DNA from: Caulochytrium protostelioides
Taxonomy: Eukaryota; Chytridiomycota; Caulochytriomycetes; Caulochytriales; Caulochytriaceae
Length of the DNA: 64,000 nt
Reading direction: 5' to 3'
NCBI GenBank assembly: GCA_003615045.1
Contig: ML014133.1
Coordinates: 62,001 to 126,000 of the forward strand
The notes beneath the pieces are model-generated. The model ran no database searches and had not been told where the DNA came from. It worked only from the letters and a program-made list of their open reading frames with translations. This document shows, in pieces, positions 50,365-60,520 of this stretch. A program made the translations under genes and the position numbers. Within the stretch, counting starts at the first letter, position 1. The number at the start of each line of letters is the position of its first letter.

Positions 50365-51993
50365 ATGGATGTGCTTGTCGAGCAATTCACTACTCAAGCG
50401 GACGGAGCTGGCAAGCCGTTCATGATCCCCACGCTCTTTCCGTCGCTCCCGACATTTCATATGTCACACGCGACCGCGTCGCTTCCATGCCCGCCCGGCC
50501 AGCGACGCAGAGCTCATCTTCGCACGAACAGTGGCGTTCTACGACAACATTCCCATGCATCACCCTATCATGAATCGGATCAAGTATGGGTCGGTGATAC
50601 TTCTTCAGGCAACACCGCCGATCGCCCACCCATCTCGACACCAGCCATATCATGCGATGCATTCCAAGAGCCCACGATGATCCTTAATCCTTCCCCATCA
50701 GGGCCAGGAGAAGCGCCATCGCTGACCGAAACGGCGTCTCTGACGCCGAACGGCTCATCACCGCCGGTCGAATCGCCATGTCACGACATGCTCAAAACGC
50801 GCGAAAACGGGGAGACCGTAGCCGCATGGTTGCCGTTGCCGGAGCATGGGCCCATCTTGCCCGCAGAAGTGCATGCTGCTTTGCAGCAGCTGCAGTACCA
50901 GCTGCAGCAAGCATCCCGCCTTCCATACTCCGTATCCCACGCAGAGGCAGATTTGACCATGCTGCCGCCCACGGACGTCCCGTCCTTGCCCTTGCTCACC
51001 ATACTGGACTTTAAGCCGCCGGCGTTGGCGGCCTTGTCGTTCCCCTCCGAGCCGCACTCCCCCGCGCTGTCCTGCTCGCCAGGGACGCAGATGCAGGAAG
51101 ACATGCTCGATCTAACGTTATCGTCACCGCCATCGTATCCACCCGCCATGATCAGAGACGGTGTGTCATTGCCTGTATTGCCGTCTAGAGCGCCGACCTC
51201 GCACCAAGTATCGCATAAGTCACGACAGGCCCACGACGAGCCCAGTGGCATCGCGATGCATCCGTTCACCATGGTCAAAGGCAACCCGAGCGATCCAGGC
51301 AGCACGGCGGTCGCTTCCCTCCCCACGATACACAGCGCTTACGACGCGGCCGCCCTGCCCATGCTCATGCCCGACGCTTCGATGTCCCGTCTTACCCCGC
51401 CGGCCTTGTCAGCTTCGTTGTCGTCGGCTTCGTTGTCGTCGGCTTCCTTGTCCGTGTCCTTCTCACCTACACTGTCGTCTCAGTGGCCACCCGTCGGCGC
51501 CTCCTCGATACCTTATCATGTCTCTGAGGAAGTTTCTCCCTGTTATAGCGAACCGACGGTCCAAGCAGGCTCGCCGGAAAGTCTGGGCGGTACGGCCCCG
51601 CCGCTGCCCAAGGTCGGCGAACTTAGCGGCACGCTGCCGCACCCTACGGTGGGCCCAATGCCGCCCATGACCGACCCGGCGCAAGAATACCGAATTCAGC
51701 GCGCCCGGCAGCGCGCGCTCCGCAACCGCGCCGCGGCGCAGCTCTCCCGTGACAACCGGAAACGTTATATAGCCGAGTTGGAGTCGCGCAACGCGCGGCT
51801 CAAGCTGGAAAACATGCAGCTTCGCGCGGCGCAGGAGGATCCCGTCCGCGGTGGGCTCGCGACGTCGGCGATGGCGGCGGAGCTCCGGCGGCTCCGGCAA
51901 CAGCTCGCCATGATGGAGACGCTCATTGCCAAATCTTTGCAGACCATATCCATGCACGGTGACTGTCCCGACGTCGGTCTCTCCTTCTCTTGA
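50365..51993 (+). CDS. bZIP transcription factor (Hac1/XBP1-like basic region)
   Basis: Sequence-specific transcription factor. ATG at 50365 (MDVLVEQF) gives 542 residues. Residues 1-430 are Ser/Pro/Thr-rich with no folded domain visible, as is usual for activation regions, and include a repeated SLSSA motif (51412-51450). The bZIP spans about residues 440-500: RARQRALRNRAAAQLSRDNR, with the N-x7-R signature (NRAAAQLSR, Asn near 454), followed by a zipper with heptad leucines in ELESRNARLKLENMQLRA. The AAQ-x-SR core resembles the Hac1/XBP1 and related groups, so an unfolded-protein-response role is possible but unproven. A second helix near the end (AAELRRLRQQLAMMETLI) may extend the coil. 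Confidence 0.85.
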   Translation: MDVLVEQFTTQADGAGKPFMIPTLFPSLPTFHMSHATASLPCPPGQRRRAHLRTNSGVLRQHSHASPYHESDQVWVGDTSSGNTADRPPISTPAISCDAFQEPTMILNPSPSGPGEAPSLTETASLTPNGSSPPVESPCHDMLKTRENGETVAAWLPLPEHGPILPAEVHAALQQLQYQLQQASRLPYSVSHAEADLTMLPPTDVPSLPLLTILDFKPPALAALSFPSEPHSPALSCSPGTQMQEDMLDLTLSSPPSYPPAMIRDGVSLPVLPSRAPTSHQVSHKSRQAHDEPSGIAMHPFTMVKGNPSDPGSTAVASLPTIHSAYDAAALPMLMPDASMSRLTPPALSASLSSASLSSASLSVSFSPTLSSQWPPVGASSIPYHVSEEVSPCYSEPTVQAGSPESLGGTAPPLPKVGELSGTLPHPTVGPMPPMTDPAQEYRIQRARQRALRNRAAAQLSRDNRKRYIAELESRNARLKLENMQLRAAQEDPVRGGLATSAMAAELRRLRQQLAMMETLIAKSLQTISMHGDCPDVGLSFS

Positions 51994-52109
51994 TCTTTTT
52001 TTTTGCATTAGTATTTATCGTCTTCTACATGACCATAAAGCGGCCGACGGCCACGTCGTCAGCTGGAAGCTGACCGAAAGCAGTTCTCTGTGGAAGCCGG
52101 CATCAAAGC

Positions 52110-52845
52110 AGATCAAAAGCAGTCAGAGACTTGGCGGTGTGATCTTAAGGAGCCCCTGTCGGAGGTCAGCTCGAAGGGCACAGCGCTCGCAGCACACTTT
52201 GTCTTTTTGTAACTGGAAACGTGTGAGCCACTGTGGACCGAGTACCTGAAGCCGCGTTTTGGCGTGCCAGCGCCTTCGGCCGTACGAAGGCAAGCCGCGC
52301 GTGATTGCCAATATTTTGAACCGCATGGCTGATGGAGCGGCCACGCCCGCAGTGGTTGATGAAGCAGCCAAGTTTGCTCTTGGGGGCAAGGACGATCTCC
52401 ATTCCTACATTTCGGGCGTGCAAGGCCTGCGCTCCGCGTTTCGACTTCATCTTGATCGACGAGTTGCGCACGATTCGTATGCATCCAGAGGTACACAAAT
52501 CTGGTCCAGGTGTACCGCACGAGCGGCACGGACCTAGAGCATCATAGAGGCCACGCCGCGCACAGAGGCGACGACGCAGGTAACGAGCCGCCGAACCTGG
52601 CCAACGACATGGCCAGTGCCAGCACAGGTCCTGCAAAAAAGTACCAAGCCAGCGCACGAAGGCCATGGTCAGAGGTTTGTGATGTGATTCCACCAAGGGC
52701 AAGTTCGTGAACCGCGATCTCATTGCCGCGTTGAACATCCTACGCTGCTTGGCCTCACCCGGCAGACCGACAGTACTCTGCGCGACCTCGGGGCAGGATA
52801 AGGAAGTTTCAGCGCGTGGTCGGCAAGCGCATCCGCTCGACCGAC
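52110..52845 (+). pseudogene. Fanzor-like (TnpB-family) RNA-guided nuclease relic, copy 3
   Basis: Most extended but most broken of the relics. Blocks in order and in different frames: PLSEVSSKGTALAAHFVF, then after a stop LETCEPLWTEYLKPRFG (to about 52270); RPYEGKPRVIANILNRMADG (52280-52335) and KFALGGKDD; IPTFRACKACAPRFDFILID with ELRT (Asp-Glu at 52458-52463); MVRGL, a stop, CDSTKGKFV, NRDLIAALNILRCLASPGRP (RuvC-III Asp in NRD at 52710-52718); and finally FQRVVGKRIR (about 52805-52840). The arrangement (Tyr/Arg-rich helix, KFxxGGKD, IDE-x-RT, VRGL, NRD) follows Fanzor/TnpB. Several frameshifts and stops make it dead. It lies between the bZIP and Vps2 genes. Confidence 0.62.
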
Positions 52846-53612
52846 TGTGGACGGCCTCCTCGAGGGACCCTCCGGGAGCACCTGAGGACCTAGTGTTCGT
52901 GTTGCGTCGTCTCATGGGAGAGCCTCAATACACTTCAACCGGTGATGTTACGCCACATACCGTGCTGATCCCGGATGCCGGAGCCCCAACGGATGTGGCA
53001 TTCTGGCAGCCCCCGGCTTGAGAGGCTTGGGCGCGCAGCGCGATGACGCGGTCTGCGGCGTGGCGCGGCGGTGCCCACGCAGCGGAGACCAACGTGACCG
53101 GCGTGTCCAGCGCAGCGTCGGCGTGGGGCGGCGCTCATGCCGATCGACGACGCGTATGAAGCGACCGATGCTGCGTGTTAGGCTCTGGCGCTGATGTCCG
53201 TCGGTCACACGACGGTGACGGTGCGACCACGTGGTGAGTACTTGCGGCAGATCCGCCGCAGCGTCCGGCACGATCTGTCTGAGCTCGACGAGCGACAAAA
53301 ACCGAACCGAACCGCCCCCCCTAACCTCGATTGTTCCTTACCGCCGCACGAGTGACTGGCGTGCTTTTTATTTCTAGATCCTATCAAACCGGACGGAATC
53401 CATTTGCGGCATCTAAAATTGTTTCGGAAGCTGATTTGGACGCTGGAGTTGAAGCTGAAGCAGGCGCGATCCCCTCGTCGTCGCATTTTTCGCTATTACG
53501 CTTGCCGTTGAGGAGCCGTTAACCGTTCGGTGGGACCACACCCCGCACGCGGGCGATAACGCGCTCGGTCTTTTACATTTGGCGTTGATCGCGCGCGTCT
53601 CGGACATCCGCG
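52846..53612. other. intergenic, no gene recognised
   Basis: Between relic copy 3 and the Vps2 gene; contains the presumed Vps2 promoter. No conserved frame. Confidence 0.45.
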
Positions 53613-54257
53613 ATGCAGGCTCTGTTCGGCAGTCGCAAGACGCCGGCCGAGGTGCTGAAGCAGCACCAGCGCAGCTTGACGAAAGCGCAGCGCGACCTCG
53701 ACCGCGAGCGCGCCAAGCTGGAGCAACAGGAAAAGAAGCTGATCGTGGACATCAAGAAAACGGCGAAGGCGAACCAGATGAACGCGTGCAAAGTGATGGC
53801 CAAGGACCTCGTCCGGACGCGGCGCTATATCCAGAAATTCTACCAAATGCGGACGCAGCTGCAAGCGGTGAGTCTGCGGATCCAGACGATGCGGTCGAAT
53901 CAGGCGATGGCTGACGCGATGCGGGGCGTCACGAAGGCCATGCGCGGGATGAACAAGTCCGTTAATCTGCCGGGGATTCAGAAAATCATGATGGACTTCG
54001 AGCGCGAGAACGAAATTATGGACATGAAGGAAGAGATGATGAGCGATGCCGTTGACGATGTCATGGAAGACGAGGCCGACGAAGACGAGACCGACCAGAT
54101 TGTAGCTCAAGTCTTTGAGGAGATCGGCATCAATCTCGACACTAATCTAGCAAATGCACCCAGCACCCGCATCGGCGGCGCCGCCGCTAAAGAAAGGGTC
54201 TCAGAAGATGCCGATGCGGCGTTGCAAGCGCGATTGGATAGCCTGCGCAAAGAATAA
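53613..54257 (+). CDS. VPS2: ESCRT-III subunit Vps2/CHMP2A
   Basis: Filament-forming ESCRT-III protein acting in multivesicular-body sorting, cytokinesis and membrane repair, recruited with Vps24 and recycled by Vps4. The 214-residue product starts MQALFGSRKTPAEVLKQHQR, the Vps2/CHMP2A start. It continues with basic helices (KKLIVDIKKTAKANQMNACK, DLVRTRRYIQKFYQMRTQLQ), then MNKSVNLPGIQKIMMDFERE, the acidic region (DDVMEDEADEDETD) and a C-terminal MIM1 helix (DADAALQARLDSLRKE) for the Vps4 MIT domain. Length and features match the family with no insertions. It converges with the acyl-CoA oxidase gene, stops 137 bases apart. Confidence 0.96.
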   Translation: MQALFGSRKTPAEVLKQHQRSLTKAQRDLDRERAKLEQQEKKLIVDIKKTAKANQMNACKVMAKDLVRTRRYIQKFYQMRTQLQAVSLRIQTMRSNQAMADAMRGVTKAMRGMNKSVNLPGIQKIMMDFERENEIMDMKEEMMSDAVDDVMEDEADEDETDQIVAQVFEEIGINLDTNLANAPSTRIGGAAAKERVSEDADAALQARLDSLRKE

Positions 54258-54393
54258 CCCGCGGGATAACGTCTCTACTCGCTCTGATAACCTGAATCTC
54301 TCTGTTAGTATGTATATATCTATGTATCTGATTGGCTGTACGATTTGGAAGTCTAAAAAAACTGCCGCCTTCAGGCACGATTTTGATGAAGCA

Positions 54394-56505
54394 TCAGAGT
54401 CGTGCAGGAATCTGGAGGGACTGGTCCTGATGCGGAAGCTGGCCCTGCACGATCGGGCGGATGTGCGCAGCATACCCGGGCGGGACGCCCGTTTCGCGCA
54501 CAATCACGTTCAGCGGCTCGTTCTGGGCCCAGTCCCACATGTTCTTGTAGGCGCCGCCGTCGTAGTTGCCCAGATAGCTGTTAAGAAAGTAATCAGAGTG
54601 GTCCCAGGCATCGACGAGGCCTACGGCGTCCGGCGCATTGGTCTCCAGCAGGGCTTCCAGCGCGGCGCGAATGTGGCGGCCCTGCGCGCCCGCGAGGTAC
54701 CCGTCTTCAAGGAAATCACCGAGCTGTTGCTGCATCTGGAACAGCCCGAAAATGAGGCCCTGGCGATACAGCGCGTCCAGCAGCGGGCGCGGCGTAGAGA
54801 TGTCCTGGTCGGCCTTGAGGTCGGCGACCCACTTGAAGTAGGTCGCGACCAGGGCATGCATGCAGTGGGCATTGGACAAGCGGTAACACGTGATGTTCAT
54901 GGCATGCCATGGCTTGTGCTGGACATCGCGCGCCGCGGCGGCCAGGATGACGGCGGCGCGATGGGCCATTGCGGCGACAATCAGCTCGCCGCGCGTCTGC
55001 CAGTCCTGCTGCGTGGTCGCCGGGTCACATCGATCGCCCGCGAGGTGTGGCAGCCGGCTGATGTACTGCGTAATGAGACTCGCTTCCAACTCGCCAGTGC
55101 GTTGAACCTGGGCTGCAAGCTTCAGCAAGTATCGCGTCGTCTGCTGCGTGAGCAGATAGTTTTCGCCCTCATAGGTCACTTGGGCGGCTTGAGTCGCGTA
55201 CATGTGCGGGATGCCGCTCGCCTGGGAGTAGCCGTGGCCGCCCATCACACGGCGGCACTCTTCCATGCCGTCAGTGGCGATGGTGGTGCATAGCGCCTTG
55301 AGGCCTGAGCTGAGCGCATGAACCTCGGACAGCGGCGCCGTGTTGCCAGCCGCGAGCTCGCTTTGCATGTTCATGAACAACGTAAACATCTGGCGCCCGC
55401 AGCCGTGGATCACGAAGCTCGCAGCGATGAGCGGAAACAAGCGGTACCGGACGGCCTGATAGTCCAATACAACGTTCTCCGGCACGCTGGGGGGCGGCAT
55501 GGGGCTGTTGGTCTTGTCGAGACGGTAGCCCTGGCGCCGCTGCGCCGAATATCGCGTGGCGATAGTCGTCGCGTAGCTCAAGGCTGTCGCAGCGCCGAAC
55601 GCCGCGATCTGGGTGCGCACGAGGACCATCCCGCCGAATGAGAGCTTGGCGTGCAGGGGCGGGTGGTAGACGCCCTTGTCGTCGACCTGAGCATGGCGCA
55701 TTAACAGGTTCGTGCGCGGAATGCGATGATGGTGGAATAGCACATAGCCGTTGTCGACGCTCGAGAAGCCCAGCTTGGGCCCGATATCGCCGACCCGGAC
55801 GCCCGGCAGCGCCTGGTGGGTCGCGCGGCAGCGCAGGGGCACCATGAACAAGTGCGGACCGTAGTCCTTGCCGTGGATCCACAGCTTCGCCTGCACGAGC
55901 GCGTGCGTGGCGATCACGCCCAGACCGCCGATCCACCACTTGGCGCTCGACAGCGACGGCGAGTGCAGGTCCCACTCGTCGGTCTCGGGCACATACGTCG
56001 CGCGGGTCTCGAGCCGGGCTAGATTCGAGCCGTGGCCAAGCTCGGTCTGGGCGTAGCAGCCGATCATGCGGCCCTCGTCGGCGAGAGGGCCCCAGCGCGC
56101 GGCCTGCTCCTCCGAGCCCTGCGAGTCGATGAGGAGCTGGAACATGGACGAGTGCAGCGTCGTCGGGAGCCAGTCGCCGAGCGCGTTCATCATCAGCAGC
56201 AGCTCGCGCTGGTCGATGCCGTGCTCTTGCTTAATCTCGATAAAGCGCTTGCTCCATGCAAGCGCGCGCTCGATGCGCTCTGTCCGGCTGAGGAAGTACC
56301 AGTCGCTTTTGCGAAACACAGGGTCCTGCTCGATGAGCTGGCGGAGACGGTTGCGCGTCGCGACGCCGTCGACGCCATCGTACAGTATGTGCGTGATATC
56401 CCGTGGATCAAACGTCGCCGCCTGTCGGGCTTTCGCCAGATCCTGCTGCTGCACGCGAGCGTCGGGGTGGTCCCCGGGCGACCAGGGATTGGTCGGCGTC
56501 GGCAT
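54394..56505 (-). CDS. POX1: peroxisomal acyl-CoA oxidase
   Basis: Flavoenzyme catalysing the first step of peroxisomal beta-oxidation, acyl-CoA to trans-2-enoyl-CoA with H2O2. ATG at 56505 (MPTPTNPWSPGDHPDAR) gives 703 residues; the frame is open to 56601 but the added part is hydrophobic and unlike the family. Hallmarks: IGCYAQTELGHGSNLARLET, WWIGGLGVIATHALVQAKL, VRVGDIGPKLGFSSVDNGYV, the MGGHGYSQASGIP segment near the active-site region, TYEGENYLLTQQTTRYLLK, and YLGNYDGGAYKNMWDWAQ near the end. The last three residues ARL fit a peroxisomal targeting signal type 1, so peroxisomal location is predicted. Confidence 0.96.
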   Translation of the reverse strand: MPTPTNPWSPGDHPDARVQQQDLAKARQAATFDPRDITHILYDGVDGVATRNRLRQLIEQDPVFRKSDWYFLSRTERIERALAWSKRFIEIKQEHGIDQRELLLMMNALGDWLPTTLHSSMFQLLIDSQGSEEQAARWGPLADEGRMIGCYAQTELGHGSNLARLETRATYVPETDEWDLHSPSLSSAKWWIGGLGVIATHALVQAKLWIHGKDYGPHLFMVPLRCRATHQALPGVRVGDIGPKLGFSSVDNGYVLFHHHRIPRTNLLMRHAQVDDKGVYHPPLHAKLSFGGMVLVRTQIAAFGAATALSYATTIATRYSAQRRQGYRLDKTNSPMPPPSVPENVVLDYQAVRYRLFPLIAASFVIHGCGRQMFTLFMNMQSELAAGNTAPLSEVHALSSGLKALCTTIATDGMEECRRVMGGHGYSQASGIPHMYATQAAQVTYEGENYLLTQQTTRYLLKLAAQVQRTGELEASLITQYISRLPHLAGDRCDPATTQQDWQTRGELIVAAMAHRAAVILAAAARDVQHKPWHAMNITCYRLSNAHCMHALVATYFKWVADLKADQDISTPRPLLDALYRQGLIFGLFQMQQQLGDFLEDGYLAGAQGRHIRAALEALLETNAPDAVGLVDAWDHSDYFLNSYLGNYDGGAYKNMWDWAQNEPLNVIVRETGVPPGYAAHIRPIVQGQLPHQDQSLQIPARL

Positions 56506-57461
56506 GTTAGCTGCGCTGGGCTGCGTTGCGCTGAGGTACAAAGAGGATTGCGAATGACTCAACAGAAACGTCAAAAAGTGGAGGACAAGCCGTTTCGACA
56601 ACGTCGATCAGATCGACAGTATACCAGCATTCTGGCTTGAGGGAAGGCGCTCGTGAATGGATGTGTGGTGCACACGGGCACCCTTGTCGAAAGCCGGTCG
56701 GGGACGCATGCATCCCTCTGCGCCTCCGCTTTTATACGGCAGCGCCATGCATGCCAGTGATGCCGTCGGCACGCCGCCAACGAGTGTGGGCCCTAGGCGC
56801 CGCGCCGCGCTGTTGTGTTTTGTGCAGTCCGGGACAGACAGCGCGTCGCAGGACGCGAGTTCTGATCGTTCAGGGGTGCGCAGCCGTGATCCAAACAACG
56901 CGAGACATCGGCACATGCCGATGCATCCTGTAGCGGCGCGATCGCGCAACGGAACACCGCTTTGTCTGCCCGTGGCAAGCATCGGCGTTCGCCCGCGGTG
57001 GCGGCGTGTCATGGCACCCAGGGTCCCCGGCGGAGCGCAGTGGAAGAAGCGAAGGGGTCCGTTGATCACAGCCGGCGGGTGGCGCTGTCTTACGCTGGCT
57101 CCAGCAACCACAACATTCATGCGCGGTCCGTGGATGGACGCATGATGCATGCGAGCCTTGTTCATCCACCGCCCATAGACGGTAACCACCCATCATCGCC
57201 TCTGATTGACGCGACAAGTGCCGACCCCTCTCACACAAGCACAGCTATGCAGCTGACTCGACGACAACGGCAACGGCAACAGTAACGGCAGTAACGGCAA
57301 CAACGCTCTTTGACACTCTACGGGGGGGTGACGACTCTACAGGAGGGAAAGATAAGAAAGAACAAAGAACAAAGAAAGGATGGGCAGCAGCACGAGGCAC
57401 TATATATTTTTTTCCTTTTTTTGCTTCGCGAGAGGACGTGGCCGGCGCTCGAGAGCTCATG
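56506..57461. other. intergenic, no gene recognised
   Basis: Upstream of the acyl-CoA oxidase and downstream of the carrier gene. Contains a CGGCAACGGCAACAG-type short repeat near 57265-57300. No conserved frame. Confidence 0.45.
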
Positions 57462-58370
57462 TTACATCAAATGCTTGCGAATCTGGCCCGAGAGGAAGTC
57501 AAAGACGACCAGCAGAATACCGCCGCCGGGACCGAGACGCAGGACCTTAGGCAGGTAGCCCTTGTACAGGGCGCGGGGCCCTTCCTCGCGCGCGATCAAA
57601 GCGACGCTCTGCCAGGCGGAGCGGTACTTGGTTTCCCCGAAGGCGGCGCCTTGAATACGCGTCTTGGCGACATCGGTTGGGGTGTTGATGGTCGTGCCGA
57701 CGATGCCGCCCACCGTGCCGGCGATGAAGTTCTTGAGCAGCGCGCCCTGGTGGGTCTCGGGCTCCGGCAGCGCCGAGCGCACGGACTGGATCACGCCGAA
57801 GTAGCCGCCGTTCCAGAGCGCGTGGCGCCAGATCGTCGCCTCGAGGCCGCGCGTCAGGCCCAGGTAGCCCTCGGCGCGCACGATCTGCCGGACCACGTCG
57901 GAGGCGCCGCTATACTTGCCGGCGTTGCGCTTGTCCTGGAGCTTGATCTTGAGCAGCTCGGGCGGGCCGACGATGAACGCCTCGGTAATGCCCGCGCTGA
58001 CGCCCGTCGCGATGGAGAGTAGCGTGCTCGACGGAATCCCGAACTTCTCCTGGAACGCGCGCTTGTAGGCATCGTTTGCCGAGAACTTGATGGCGCGCTT
58101 CGGGGCCTCGACGAGGATCGGCGGCAGGATCCCACGGTAGAGCGCGCGCGGGCCCTCCTGGCGGACGATTTTGCGGAAGACATCGCCGATCGAGGTATAC
58201 GCGTCCGGGCCCGTCGTCGTCGTCTGCAGCTGCAGACGCGTCTTGGCCACGTCCAGCGGATACATCACCAGCAGCTCGCTCACGCCAGCAATCGAGCCCG
58301 CCACCAGGTTCCAATACATCGGCAGCGGCATGTCGGGCGCCTTGGGCGCGGCGGCCATCGCGGGAGCCAT
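57462..58370 (-). CDS. ODC1: mitochondrial 2-oxodicarboxylate carrier (SLC25A21/Odc1 type)
   Basis: Inner-membrane carrier exchanging 2-oxoadipate/2-oxoglutarate, linked to lysine metabolism. The 302-residue product has the three mitochondrial-carrier repeats with signatures PLDVAKTRLQ, PPELLKIKLQ and PTDVAKTRIQ, one per repeat. Odc-type residues are visible: YRGILPPILVEAPKRAIKFS, GLEATIWRHALWNGGYFGVI, and the tail LRLGPGGGILLVVFDF. Length is normal. The second signature has Glu in place of Asp, as in other Odc carriers. Only the acidic/proline-rich N-terminus is variable. Confidence 0.95.
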   Translation of the reverse strand: MAPAMAAAPKAPDMPLPMYWNLVAGSIAGVSELLVMYPLDVAKTRLQLQTTTTGPDAYTSIGDVFRKIVRQEGPRALYRGILPPILVEAPKRAIKFSANDAYKRAFQEKFGIPSSTLLSIATGVSAGITEAFIVGPPELLKIKLQDKRNAGKYSGASDVVRQIVRAEGYLGLTRGLEATIWRHALWNGGYFGVIQSVRSALPEPETHQGALLKNFIAGTVGGIVGTTINTPTDVAKTRIQGAAFGETKYRSAWQSVALIAREEGPRALYKGYLPKVLRLGPGGGILLVVFDFLSGQIRKHLM

Positions 58371-59350
58371 GTCGTGGTGCAGCGAGATCGGGAGGGGGCG
58401 GGGATCGAGGACGGGTGCGCGGGCCTTTCAGAGAGCGAGCGAGAAGGAACTGGGGAAGAGTGGCGGTCTATTCTGAACGGCGATGAAAGGGCGGCGACGC
58501 AGAAGTCCACGCGACTTTATACCGCGAGCAATGGCGTCAATCGCAACGATCATCCACGTGCTTCGTCAGCTGCTGTGGCATGAAATGCGCCATCGCTGGC
58601 GATCACCCGATCCTGCTCACGTTCAGCGTGCCGTGACCGAGCGCTCACGTCAGGTGGGCGAGCTTCAGCCGCGGCCGATGCACGCCTACCGCCTACACTG
58701 CCGGTGCCGCTGCTACGGCCTTTCGCCGTACGGCCGCCGCGCCTGTTTCCGTCTTTCGGAACGGGGACCAGAGACTCAACACGCGACCAGAGCCTCGGCA
58801 CGAAAGGGCGAAAGGAAAGGGCGCTTGCGCGATAGACCCGCTCGCAATGACTCCGCGACCCGCCAACCGGCGCGAGACGACGGGCGTCCCCCCACGCAAT
58901 ACCGTTTTGTCTCTTTTCTCTTTCTGGCGAGCGTCATCCGCAACGGATCGCCAAGCAGACGGCGTGTTTGGGACCCATGATTATGATGCCAATCAAGATC
59001 GAACCCTATCTGGCTGACGCGGCATGCATAATGCATTAACCTGGGCTTGCCTTGCCACGCAGATCGCCTCACGCCACTGGCCTTGTCCCCGCCATGCGAT
59101 GCCATGTCATGCCTTGTCATGCCATGTCATACCATGCCATACCGGGACGCGCTGCGCATCGCCGTGGTCCTAACGCATGCCCCTCCAGGTACTGTACACC
59201 ACAAGATAAATATAACATATACAACACGCCACCCGAGTGGATCGCAGGGTCGACGTGCAACCGCCCTTCCGGCATCGGCATGGCCTTGCATCTCCGACTC
59301 TCTGCCCACGACGGCGACGAGACGATGACGGTGGCCAACACGCGTCAACC
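58371..59350. repeat. intergenic with CATGC/CATGTCAT repeats
   Basis: No gene recognised. Imperfect tandem GCCATGTCAT/GCCATACC units lie at about 59097-59152. Confidence 0.6.
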
Positions 59351-59860
59351 CTAGTACTTGCCAGCCGTGACCGTGACGGTCACCGTGACGGGCGGGGGGC
59401 AGGCCGCGACCCCCGTGACCTCTGGTGGGTTCGTGATGCTCGGCGCGGCGCTCGTCGAGGTTTTCGACTCGGCCGAGGAGCCGCCCGCGCTGCCGCCCGC
59501 GCCACCGTAGCCGCCTGCGTCCTCGTTGCCGCCTGCGTCCTCGTCACCACCCGCATCCTCGTCGTCATCAGCGTTTTCGCCGTCCGCCGGCGGCCTGGTG
59601 TCCGCCCCGCTGCCGGCGCCACCACCGGCACCGGCGCCCGGCGCGGCGGTGGTCGAGCTCGGGGCAGCGCTCGTCGTGGTCCCCGGGGCCGGGGCGTTGT
59701 TGGAGCCGCCTGCGCTCTGGGTCCCGCCGAGCGTCTCATCGCCCGAATCGTCGCCGCCGGTGTCGCCGCCGGTGTCGCCGCCGGTGTCGCCGCCGGTGTT
59801 GCCGCCGGTGTTGCCGCCGGGTTTGCCACCGGCGCTGCCGCCGGGTTTGCCACCGGCGCT

Positions 59861-59892
<32 letters not shown>

Positions 59893-60520
59893 TAGCCGGC
59901 GGGGGAGTCGTGCCGTAGGAGTCGCCCGGCGCCGTCTCCCACTCGAGACAGTCGTCATCGTCCGGCGTCGTGGCCGGCGCAGAGCTGGTTTGCGGCGCCG
60001 GGCTCGCCGTCGAGCCCGAGCCCGAGCCCGAGCCCCCGACGGCGTCCGGGCCCTCGTCCTCCTCGCCATCGCAGTCCTCGTCCTCGGGCTCATCCTCGGT
60101 CCCGTCGAGGCAGTCTTCTTCTTCGTTGGAGTCGTCCGAAGAATCCCCGCCGACGGACGACGTCGCTTTAGCGCTTGGCGCGGTGCCGGTGGCCGAGCCG
60201 GTGGCCGAGCCGGTGGCCGCGCTTGCAGCGGCGGCGGCGGCGGAGGTGGTGGTCATACTGTCGGCAGGCATACTGGAGGTCGCGGAGGCCGCGGGCATGG
60301 CCGTGGAACTGACGACCTCGGGCGCGGAGGCACCGATTGGAGCCGTGGAGGAGGCGGTCGGGGGCATGCTCGCGGTGGTCATCGTCTTATCGGGGACGTC
60401 TGAAACATAAGGGCCGCGGCGGTGCAGATGGCGATCGGCCGAGAACGGCACGGCCTGGACGGCGAGCAGCGACGCCACACAGACGGCAATGAAGCTGGTG
60501 ACATACTTGCGAGAGCGCAT
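59351..60520 (-). CDS. secreted low-complexity Ser/Thr/Gly-rich repeat protein
   Basis: Function unknown. ATG at 60520 (MRSRKYVTSF) gives 389 residues with a clear signal peptide (residues 4-23, IAVCVASLLAVQAVPFS at its end), then a possible Kex2-type site (HRRGPY). The body is Ser/Thr/Ala/Pro-rich, with an acidic block (EEEDCLDGTEDEPEDEDCDG), a tandem GGSAGG/GGKPGG/GGNTGG/GGDTGG repeat (59755-59890), an acidic DEDAGGDEDAGG repeat, and ends VTVTVTAGKY, a motif often seen at the end of fungal secreted proteins. No GPI-type tail is seen. The frame is open to 60574, but the start at 60520 fits the signal peptide. Probably a cell-surface or matrix protein (inference). Confidence 0.7.
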
